DNA from: an uncultured Oscillospiraceae bacterium
Lineage (GTDB): Bacteria; Bacillota; Clostridia; Oscillospirales; Acutalibacteraceae
DNA length: 21,377 bases
Assembly: GCA_905211675.1 (NCBI GenBank)
Contig: CAJMBP010000025.1
Location: 1-21,377 of the forward strand
Reading direction: 5' to 3'
Below the pieces are notes generated by a model. The model had not been told where the DNA came from and did no database searches. It saw only the letters and a list, made by a program, of their open reading frames with translations. Numbering within the stretch: position 1 is the first letter of the stretch; each line of letters opens with the position of its first letter. Positions 14,467-21,377 of this stretch are shown one piece after another. A program made the position numbers and the translations under genes.

Positions 14467-17400
14467 TTAGTCAATTACTTCGGCTGAATTTTTTCTTGAA
14501 ATAACAACCACAACTGCGCCTGCCATAAGGGCTGAGATAAGCGCGGCAACAGAAACCGCGTCACCCGTGTTAGGTGAAAGCGAGCCGGAACCTGCGCCGC
14601 CTGTTCCGAGACCAATAAGGTTTCCACCGTTGAGTGTACCGTCAATTTTGCCGATTACAATATCGTCAAAGTAAAGACTTGAGTTGCCGGTAGCACGAAT
14701 TGATACCCACTTTGTCTGTGCGGTAAACGAGTACGAATACTGTACCCATTCGCCAACCTTAAGTCCGGTTACAACCGCCATATTCTCGGCAGCAACCTGA
14801 GTATCCAAATAAACGGGTTTTTCATTATGAACTAATGTGAGTAGGGTTGCGGGGTTATCTGCTTTATCGGTAGCTACCCAGAAGGTCATGGTGTATGCAT
14901 GACCGGGTTCAAGCATCTCCTCATAGTTGAGAAGCATATCTACCGGCTCGGTATTGGTATCAAGCAGGTGCATTGAACGGCTGCCGTTGCGAACATAAGC
15001 GTTTTTATAGCCGCCCTTTGCGCCTGGCTTATTAAGACGCCACTGGGTATCGTCATAATCCCATATAGAGTCGGTGTACTTTTCAAAGTTCTGAGTAACG
15101 CCGTTGCTTTCCCAACCGGCATAAAGTGTCAGATCACGCGGCGGGAAGTAATCTTTCGGGTATTCAATGCTGCAGTCGTCAAAAACATACCAGCCTGTAA
15201 AGATGTAACCGGGACGGCTTATAACGGGCAATTTAATTTTTGAATACATTCTGCCCTGCATATCATCAACCGTAACCTCATCGGTGTCGGTCATAAATGA
15301 TACCGTAACAAACGGAGCCTTGAATTCCTTGTCAGACAGTTTTGAGTATTCTTCGGGGGTTCTGCCCTTGGTGAATACTGCAGGAATAGGTGTACCGCCG
15401 TCAACAACCATCCATGTTGTCTCATCGGTGGCGGGATCGTATTCGTCAACCCAATCAAGATTCGGCATAGCCGTTCTTGCCGCCTCGCCTACACGCTGGT
15501 CGGGTTTTGTCAATTTTGTAGCGCCGTCACCCATACCGCCCTGCAGTTTTACGGCAAAGTAATAAAGATTTTCGGCGGTGGTAACAAGATCGGATGGGCT
15601 TGATCTCCATGAAGCGACACTTGAACCGCCAACCATTATCGAACCGCATTGCGGAAGCGATACGCAGTCAACATAAGTAGAACCGTACGACCAGTCCATA
15701 CCCACAAGAGTACCGCCGTAATAAATGTCGGCATTAGTGTTTAATGAACCTGTGAATATGCAATTTTCCAAATAAATGCAACCGCCGGTCGGACCGACAA
15801 TACCGCCGGCGCGATCTGCCGAAACATAACAGGTGTGATCGACAAGCAGGTTTATAAACTTAGGCTGTTTTGCCTGGAAATCGGGATTATCACGAATTGC
15901 TGCATTACTGGATGCATCGCGCGTGTCCATAGGATAGTCACTGACGTTCCAAGAATCGATGGTACCGGTAATGCAACCGGCGTCATCTTCCTTAATATCA
16001 AGATTCATTGAAAGATAGGCCTGTGAAACAGCTAAGTTCTTAATTGTAGAGCCCATACCTACCTGCGGGAACAGACCTACACGCACATATTCGCTTTGAG
16101 GACCTGTGTGGTCATAGAACAAGCCGTAAACTATGTGACCGTCACCGTCAAAGGTAGTATATTTGAAGTTTGAGTAAGATTTAGTTGTTCTTTGGGTGTA
16201 CCACTCGTTACAACCGATTTTGTCCTCCCAAAGCGGAGAATTTACATTATTAAGGTAAATGTCGGCAGTAAGCTTGTAGTGCATCGGATTTGAAGCGGTT
16301 GCATTATTGCCGTAAACGCAAAGAGCCAGCTGCTCGGCAGTTTCAATAAGATACGGATCATTAGCCGAGCCGCTACCGCCTGCAAAGCGGGTTGCAACTG
16401 CGCCCGACCAAACCTCACCGCGCTCACCCTCGGCAGAAGCCTCGGCGCCGGTAGGAGTCGGGAAATCGTTTGCTACGGTGCTCCACATTTTGGGTATATC
16501 AAGACCCGGCATATTGGCAGCCGCCGCAGTACCCTTCATATCGTCAACACTTACAACCTGAATTCCGTCAAGCTGATTGCCACTTACATTAGTGTAAACA
16601 TTTTCAGCCGAAACATTTGTTGTATTTCCGAAAGGATAAACATTTACGCTGATACTGCGCTTAACATTTGCAACGCCCTCGGTGTCACCTAACAAACCGG
16701 CAGACTTTGAAATACAGTCGTTTATATTTACAACCGAATAACCGAGCTTGCCTACAATGCCGCCCTTTACAGCGCTACCGCCGAATACAACGGTGTCTTC
16801 AACTGTAATTGCATTAAACCTAATAACCTTCTTAGCGCGGTCTTCAACCTGACCTACAACGCCGCCTGCGGCGCCTTTGTTTACGGTAAGGCTTGAATTT
16901 ACAATTTTAAGATTTTTAACGGTACCGGGCGAGCCTATAACAGGAATAAGACCTACATATTCGCCTGCCTGCGAACCGTCATAGTAAAGACCGCTTACGG
17001 TATGACCCGCACCGTCGAGTGTGCCCTTAAACGCGGGAACGTCGTTAGAGGTAAACCATTTTTTAGCGGTGTCGGTCCAATTTGCCGATGATGTGTCATT
17101 TATAACTATATCGGCGCCGAGCTTATAGAATTTATTTTGGTTATCGGTAGTAAGCATATATGCAAACTCTTCGGCATTGGTAATAACATAGGGCGAAGAA
17201 AGCACGCCGTCACCCTCGAAGTATTTAATCGCCGATTCACCCGACCAAGGCTCACCCGATGAATACTCACGAATGTGGTAAACCTTAGGTGTGGGGTATG
17301 AGCCTGCGTTATAGGTCCACTTTTCGGGGTCGATACCCTTAAGTGATTCCGCACCGATAATTTCAGATTCTTCTACACGGTAAACGGGGCCGTCAAGAGT

Positions 17401-18702
17401 TTTGGAGTAACCTGTACCGCCATAAGTAAGGTTGTTACCGTTTTTGTCATAGTGGTTAAATGCCGCAATAATCTGACCGGCATCATTTACAGAATACTTA
17501 TAAACATAGCGCTTGCCGTTACCGGTCATATTGCCGTTTGTGTCAAGAACACTGTCTATATTTGCCCATTCGTTACCGTCCATAGTGTTGGTGTAAACAT
17601 TTGTGAAGGTCGAGGTATGGAAGGCATTTGAACCGTAATAAAGAGTATGCGGAACAGCGTCCATTGAAATGGTGCTGTTAATGGTTGCAGATGTTGACCG
17701 GTGAAGTCTGCCGACAAGACCGTATGTAATCTGACGGGTTTCGTGCTTTGCTATGTTGTCATAAACCAAGCAGTCGGTAATGCCCATGCTTACATCATAG
17801 TTGGTATAACCGCAAAGAATACCCGCGTGCTGAACAGCTTCACCGTTATTGTCGTTGCTGGTGGAAACTACAACATTGCCGTAAGCGGCACAGTTGCGTA
17901 ATTGCATATCGGCACTTGAGTAGGCATAGTCTGCCAACTTTTTGTTGTATGCCATAAATACAGAAGCATTGTCGCCGCGGAAATAACAGTTTTTAACCGT
18001 AAGATTTCTGACAGAAATATTGCCGCAAACATACGGGAAAATACCTGAGCAATCAGAGTCGGCCTTCAAGCCGTAAACCACAACGCCGTTACCGTCGAAA
18101 CGGCCTCTGAAAGCAACAGTATTATTGGGATATTTCCATTTAAGCGCAGAATCAACAACGGCATTTTTCAAAGCAGCCTCAACCTCGGCAGCAGTCATAT
18201 TCCGACTGAAATCAACCGAAGAATCGGTATTGCTTAAATCGAACGCTTTAACACTGTCTGCTACTTTAAAGCAAACATATTCGGTGTTAATGTAGTTGCC
18301 GCCGGCGTCTTTAAGGTTGCCCGTTACAACAGCCGCAAATTGGTTGGCTGTTTCAATAATGTACGGGTTGCTTGCGCTGCCCTTACCGCTGGCATGTAAA
18401 ATAAAGTCGGTTTCAAAGCCTGTAAACTTGCTTACAACTTTATTTTGTGTTACGCCGTTAGCATCGGTGTAAGTGTCGGTAACATCGGTATAATAAATAC
18501 CGCTACCCTCAATTTTGTTAAAATCGGCATCATAGGTGCCGTTTAACGGGTATGTAACCGTTGTTTCATCGGTATCTGTTTCATCCGCAGCGCGGGCAAT
18601 AAAAGAAGTGCCCGCAAACATTGACAGTAACGACACTGCCAATATGGCAAAAACAGAGACAAATGAAACAATTGCTCTACTGTTGTTCAATAATTTTTTC
18701 AT
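14467..18702 (-). CDS. large wall-anchored beta-helix/CBM-like surface protein
   Basis: This 1411-residue surface protein has a signal peptide (cleavage likely after ARA, 36-38). Three long modules (about 105-480, 496-755 and 775-1110) each open with GxGSxxxPYxIxTAExxA, carry FxGxxDGxGHxVxGLxxD and VxNLxV strands, and end in W...PTP. They look like GLUG-type right-handed beta-helix repeats. An InlB/Flg_new repeat follows (1131-1198, GYIFTGWYVF...LTLYAGW). Next are a CBM4/9-like beta-sandwich (about 1203-1352), a glycine-rich linker and SPNTG (1376-1380) plus a hydrophobic segment and basic tail, a variant sortase signal. No catalytic domain is seen, so adhesion or glycan binding is likely. 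The frame is open to 18783, but the ATG at 18702 has AGGATGG and begins the signal peptide. Confidence 0.85.
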   Translation of the reverse strand: MKKLLNNSRAIVSFVSVFAILAVSLLSMFAGTSFIARAADETDTDETTVTYPLNGTYDADFNKIEGSGIYYTDVTDTYTDANGVTQNKVVSKFTGFETDFILHASGKGSASNPYIIETANQFAAVVTGNLKDAGGNYINTEYVCFKVADSVKAFDLSNTDSSVDFSRNMTAAEVEAALKNAVVDSALKWKYPNNTVAFRGRFDGNGVVVYGLKADSDCSGIFPYVCGNISVRNLTVKNCYFRGDNASVFMAYNKKLADYAYSSADMQLRNCAAYGNVVVSTSNDNNGEAVQHAGILCGYTNYDVSMGITDCLVYDNIAKHETRQITYGLVGRLHRSTSATINSTISMDAVPHTLYYGSNAFHTSTFTNVYTNTMDGNEWANIDSVLDTNGNMTGNGKRYVYKYSVNDAGQIIAAFNHYDKNGNNLTYGGTGYSKTLDGPVYRVEESEIIGAESLKGIDPEKWTYNAGSYPTPKVYHIREYSSGEPWSGESAIKYFEGDGVLSSPYVITNAEEFAYMLTTDNQNKFYKLGADIVINDTSSANWTDTAKKWFTSNDVPAFKGTLDGAGHTVSGLYYDGSQAGEYVGLIPVIGSPGTVKNLKIVNSSLTVNKGAAGGVVGQVEDRAKKVIRFNAITVEDTVVFGGSAVKGGIVGKLGYSVVNINDCISKSAGLLGDTEGVANVKRSISVNVYPFGNTTNVSAENVYTNVSGNQLDGIQVVSVDDMKGTAAAANMPGLDIPKMWSTVANDFPTPTGAEASAEGERGEVWSGAVATRFAGGSGSANDPYLIETAEQLALCVYGNNATASNPMHYKLTADIYLNNVNSPLWEDKIGCNEWYTQRTTKSYSNFKYTTFDGDGHIVYGLFYDHTGPQSEYVRVGLFPQVGMGSTIKNLAVSQAYLSMNLDIKEDDAGCITGTIDSWNVSDYPMDTRDASSNAAIRDNPDFQAKQPKFINLLVDHTCYVSADRAGGIVGPTGGCIYLENCIFTGSLNTNADIYYGGTLVGMDWSYGSTYVDCVSLPQCGSIMVGGSSVASWRSSPSDLVTTAENLYYFAVKLQGGMGDGATKLTKPDQRVGEAARTAMPNLDWVDEYDPATDETTWMVVDGGTPIPAVFTKGRTPEEYSKLSDKEFKAPFVTVSFMTDTDEVTVDDMQGRMYSKIKLPVISRPGYIFTGWYVFDDCSIEYPKDYFPPRDLTLYAGWESNGVTQNFEKYTDSIWDYDDTQWRLNKPGAKGGYKNAYVRNGSRSMHLLDTNTEPVDMLLNYEEMLEPGHAYTMTFWVATDKADNPATLLTLVHNEKPVYLDTQVAAENMAVVTGLKVGEWVQYSYSFTAQTKWVSIRATGNSSLYFDDIVIGKIDGTLNGGNLIGLGTGGAGSGSLSPNTGDAVSVAALISALMAGAVVVVISRKNSAEVID

Positions 18703-18808
18703 TGAACTACCATCCTTTCGCAAAAAGCAATTTTGTGTGATTTTGTGACGGACTTTGATAAAATTTTCACAAAAATCGTACAAAACCTCACTGTATAACT
18801 ACATAAGT

Positions 18809-18837
18809 ATAATATCAAATTTTTGTAAATAAGTCAA
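18809..18837 (-). promoter_or_regulatory. promoter of the surface protein-GH16 operon
   Basis: TTGACT (18832-18837) and TATTAT (18809-18814), 17 bases apart on the minus strand, would start transcription near 18802. That gives a leader of about 100 bases. The remainder of the 18703-18979 gap is AT-rich, with no other feature seen apart from the upstream terminator. Confidence 0.7.
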
Positions 18838-18941
18838 TAAGAAATATACAATTTTTCAAAATATTTTACATATTTTTTTATATAATTTACATATATTCAA
18901 AATTTGATGTGTTATTAAACCGAAAATCATTAGGGCATAAA

Positions 18942-18970
18942 AAAAACAGACCCTTGAGGGGTCTGTTTTT
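18942..18970 (-). terminator. intrinsic terminator of the solute-binding protein gene
   Basis: A 12-base-pair stem (AAAAACAGACCC with GGGTCTGTTTTT) and a five-base loop lie 9 bases after the stop codon of the solute-binding protein. The T-run on the minus strand is clear. It insulates the transporter gene from the surface protein operon. Confidence 0.88.
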
Positions 18971-18979
18971 AACAGTTAT

Positions 18980-20443
18980 TTAACGTGATGACAATGCATT
19001 ATCGATAAACTTGTTTATCTTGTCGGTACCGTTTTGTGCTTTAGACGTAACGGCAGCCATAAGACTGGGAACCTGTGAAGGCGACTGGAACATTGCAGTG
19101 TAAATATCTGCATTGTAGTTTAAGCCGGTGATACCTGTATTGAGGTTGTTATAGGTCAAATAGGGGTTGTAGCTGTCGCCTGCTTCGGCATACTTTGAAG
19201 TAACCTTGAAGAAGAAGGTTTTAGCGTCTTCCGAAATGAACGAAGTGTCAAGATTGTAGTTGTTAACATCAAGATATTCTTTAAGGAAGAGGCCGCCTGC
19301 TACCGCAGATTTAGGACCTGTTGCGGGGTTCTCGTTACAGCCCTTCATAATGCCCCAACCGCGGAAGATACCGGTTACAACCGACTTGCCGCCCTTTTCG
19401 GCTGCAGGCAGATAGTAGAAGCCGAGGTCGTTACGGTTAGAATATTTAGCGAGCGAACCGTCGGTACGCAGAACCCAAAGATGCTCAGTGCACATTGCGC
19501 TCATGCCCTGCATAAAGCCCGGTAAGCCCTTATTGTTAACATAGCCTGCGTCTTTTGCAGTTGCATACTTCTGGAATATAGAGGTTGTTTGAGCGTCAAT
19601 ACCGTTTGTAACATGGTTTGTAGAGTCAAGCTTGAAGGTCGAACCGCCGCCTATATTCAAAACTACGTCATAGTTACCGAATGTTACGCCGTCAACGCCG
19701 ATAGGTGCCTCTTTAACCTTTTTACCGATTTCAAGGTATGTATCAAAGTTCCAGTTGCCTTCCTTGTCAAGCTCTTCGGGAGTGGGGCAACCTGCGCGCT
19801 TTAAGATGCTCTTTGAATATACAACCAAGTCAAGCTCGGTCCAGAAGTTACCTACTGTATCGCAAAGATAGGGCGCGCCGTTGTATGTAGTCTTTTTAAA
19901 GGTTGTCTGGTTCCAGATAGGATCGGTATAGTCAATCTTTGCAGCATCTAACGACTGGAAGTAGCCGAGGAATGCCGGGAAGTCACCGTTTGAACGGCCT
20001 ACGGTAGGTGCCTTGCCTGCCGCGATAAGACCGGCCATTTCATTGCCGTAGTTTTCGAGTGTGCAAGCAACAATTTTAACCGTGATACCGTATTTTTTCT
20101 TGAAGTTTTTAACAACATAGTCGGTACCGTCATCCTTAGGATCAATGGTAGAAGCAAACTGAATTGTTGTGCCCTTATAATCCGCAGGGTTTACACCGCC
20201 GGTCGGAGTGGTGCCCGAAGTGGTGCTACCGGGCTTTTTGCCTGTTGTGCCGCCCTGCTGGGTGGTACCGCCGGAAGTGGTTCCGTTGCCGCCGCTTGTT
20301 TCGCCGTCTTGGTACTCGTAAACAATTTCTTCCTGAACGATAACGGAAGAACCGTCGTCTTGAGCCTTGCTACAGCCTACAAGGCTGAAAACCAATGCAA
20401 CAGCAAGCATAATTGCAAGCAAGCGCTTTGTTTTGTTAAGCAT
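18980..20443 (-). CDS. carbohydrate ABC transporter solute-binding lipoprotein (family 1)
   Basis: This 487-residue protein has a signal peptide ending in lipobox LVFSLVGC (Cys24). A flexible spacer of about 60 residues follows, acidic and then rich in Gly/Thr with repeated GGTT/TSGTT. The family 1 sugar-binding fold begins near VNPADYKGTTIQFAS. FKKKYGITVKIV and AGLIAAGKAPTV are typical of the first lobe, and WNFDTYLEIGKKVKE, TGIFRGWGIMKGC and GGLFLKEYL come later. It should capture a sugar or oligosaccharide outside the cell for an importer; the sugar is not evident. The frame is open to 20542, but the ATG at 20443 has a strong AAAGGAG and starts the signal peptide. Permease lies upstream on the same strand, but this gene has its own promoter. 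Confidence 0.88.
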   Translation of the reverse strand: MLNKTKRLLAIMLAVALVFSLVGCSKAQDDGSSVIVQEEIVYEYQDGETSGGNGTTSGGTTQQGGTTGKKPGSTTSGTTPTGGVNPADYKGTTIQFASTIDPKDDGTDYVVKNFKKKYGITVKIVACTLENYGNEMAGLIAAGKAPTVGRSNGDFPAFLGYFQSLDAAKIDYTDPIWNQTTFKKTTYNGAPYLCDTVGNFWTELDLVVYSKSILKRAGCPTPEELDKEGNWNFDTYLEIGKKVKEAPIGVDGVTFGNYDVVLNIGGGSTFKLDSTNHVTNGIDAQTTSIFQKYATAKDAGYVNNKGLPGFMQGMSAMCTEHLWVLRTDGSLAKYSNRNDLGFYYLPAAEKGGKSVVTGIFRGWGIMKGCNENPATGPKSAVAGGLFLKEYLDVNNYNLDTSFISEDAKTFFFKVTSKYAEAGDSYNPYLTYNNLNTGITGLNYNADIYTAMFQSPSQVPSLMAAVTSKAQNGTDKINKFIDNALSSR

Positions 20444-20575
20444 TTTAATATACTCCTTTAAAATAAATATTTTCGGCTTACGCATAAACCGAATTCGTAT
20501 GCGGCATATACCACGCTCAAAGGCACAGCACTCAGGGTGCAACCAAAAAGTGCGGATATACCCTCTACATAATAA

Positions 20576-20604
20576 ATTATAGTAGCAATTAACAAATTTG
20601 TCAA
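20576..20604 (-). promoter_or_regulatory. consensus promoter of the solute-binding protein gene
   Basis: A perfect TTGACA (20599-20604) and a perfect TATAAT (20576-20581) are 17 bases apart. Transcription would start near 20569, leaving a leader of about 125 bases before the ATG. No known riboswitch was recognised in the leader. A near-perfect 16-base palindrome (20589-20604) covers the -35 box and could be an operator. Confidence 0.8.
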
Positions 20605-20674
20605 CATAATTTATTAAAAAATTCGCAAAATTTAAGATAAATTTAGTTAAAATTACAAATACAGAAAAGCCCGA

Positions 20675-20699
20675 GCGCTGTGCCGCTTATGCACAGCGC
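20675..20699 (-). terminator. hairpin terminator after the ABC permease
   Basis: GCGCTGTGC (20675-20683) and GCACAGCGC (20691-20699) form a perfect 9-base-pair GC-rich stem with a seven-base loop, about 20 bases beyond the permease stop. On the minus strand it is followed by a short CTTTTCTG tract, so termination may be partial. It separates the permease from the solute-binding protein promoter. Confidence 0.65.
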
Positions 20700-20717
20700 C
20701 TTGTAGCTTTATAAAAC

Positions 20718-21377
20718 TTAACCGGTGATACCTACGCGGTCAATACTTTCAACAAAACCACGCTGAACAATCATATAGAATATGAGCATAGGCGTGATAT
20801 ACATAAGGCATGCCGCCATAAGAACCGACGCCTGCTGCGGTGTGTTTGCACCGCCGTAAAGACCGTATATGGCACCGATGTAATCGTTGATATTGCCCAT
20901 GTTAACAGCCAAGGGCACATTCTCGGTAAGATACATACCCGCAAGCAATGTATCGTTCCAATGCCAGATAAGCGAGAACACCAAAACGGTTATAAACACA
21001 ACGCTTGATGACGGAATTGCGATTTTAAGGAAGGTTCTGAAAGGACCTGCACCGTCAACCCAAGCCGCCTCCTCAAGTTCTCGCGGAAGACCGGTAAAGA
21101 ACTGAATGTAGATGTAAATAAGCACGCCCGAGCGCAAACCTACGCCTAAAAGTGAGGCAGCCACAATGTCCAGCTTGTGTTTACAATGTTGGGTGTAATG
21201 TTGAATGCCGACCAATCGGCACCGAATAAACCGCCGAGCCAGTGAACGAGCGCCTCGATACCGTGGCCGATATACGCAAAGTCGAGATTTGAATAGTTTA
21301 CCATTCTCGGAACCAAAAGCAACATATCCGGCATAAGGATTGTCAAAAACAGCACGCCGGTAAGCAGCTTTTTACCC
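20718..21377 (-). CDS. carbohydrate ABC transporter permease (MalG-like), frameshifted and 5' partial
   Basis: The gene enters at the right edge, so its N-terminus is missing. One frame (21377 to 21146) reads KKLLTGVLFLTILMPDMLLL to TLWLPHF and then hits a stop. The other frame continues GVGLRSGVLIYIYIQFFTGLP, with the permease EAA loop ELEEAAWVDGAGPFRTFLKIAIP, membrane segments and the C-terminus DRVGITG. Adding one A to the AAAA run at 21148-21151 joins them into an uninterrupted LPHFLGVGLRSG, the form expected in MalG-type permeases. The break is therefore a single-base deletion, real or from sequencing. The protein would be one half of the membrane channel of a sugar importer; the second permease should lie beyond the window. 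Confidence 0.83.

Noticed and set aside
18703..18783. Longer start for the large surface protein (27 extra residues)
   Set aside because: The extension would precede a complete signal peptide, and a good ribosome site sits before the ATG at 18702.
20444..20542. Longer start for the solute-binding protein (33 extra residues)
   Set aside because: It lies in the leader, contains no signal features and would bury the lipoprotein signal. AAAGGAG marks the ATG at 20443.
20444..20569. Riboswitch in the 125-base leader of the solute-binding protein gene
   Set aside because: Only weak short hairpins are visible, with no match to a riboswitch core I know and no leader terminator.
1..21377. tRNA, rRNA, CRISPR array, transposase or integrase
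   Set aside because: No cloverleaf, ribosomal segment, spaced direct-repeat array or recombinase motif was found on either strand by reading.

Overview
The window looks like a stretch of genome from an anaerobic, low-to-medium-GC member of the Clostridia (Firmicutes), most likely in the Oscillospiraceae/Ruminococcaceae sphere. The support is a Gram-positive set: ScpA, an M50 site-2 protease, a class B penicillin-binding protein, strong AAGGAG ribosome sites, lipoproteins with lipoboxes and a sortase-type C-terminus. There is also a Re-type citrate synthase operon of a kind found in strict anaerobes. No RNA genes, insertion sequences or CRISPR arrays were seen.

Bases 1-2577 hold four minus-strand genes: DUF4230 protein (cut by the window edge), a methyltransferase, a YaiI/YqxD (DUF188) protein and a YitT/DUF2179 membrane protein. 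Their codon habits (Gly GGA, Arg AGA, Leu CTG) differ from everything to the right (Gly GGC, Arg CGT/CGC, Leu CTT/TTA) and look Lachnospiraceae-like. The change falls exactly where scpA ends, and scpB, which normally follows scpA, is absent. This may be an assembly or sample chimera, or a transferred segment.

Bases 2574-5610 hold scpA and an M50 protease on the minus strand, and a divergent processive GT2 glycosyltransferase on the plus strand. Two back-to-back promoters separate them. The GT2 unit ends in a bidirectional terminator.

Bases 5612-10770 form a tight minus-strand operon: Re-citrate synthase, GntR/FCD regulator, aconitase, isocitrate dehydrogenase. Together they form the oxidative branch from oxaloacetate and acetyl-CoA to 2-oxoglutarate, the usual anaerobic route to glutamate. 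A consensus promoter lies upstream, and a perfect 11-4-11 inverted repeat sits on its -10 box, a likely operator for the GntR protein. A class B PBP gene precedes this promoter.

Bases 12434-21377 look like an extracellular carbohydrate locus, all on the minus strand. The parts are a carbohydrate ABC permease (cut by the window edge, with an apparent one-base frameshift), its solute-binding lipoprotein with its own consensus promoter, and a two-gene operon. That operon encodes a 1411-residue wall-anchored protein with three beta-helix-like modules, an InlB-type repeat, a CBM-like domain and an SPNTG sorting signal, followed by a GH16 lipoprotein. A plausible reading is capture and hydrolysis of a beta-glucan at the surface followed by oligosaccharide uptake. 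The substrate is inferred, not shown.
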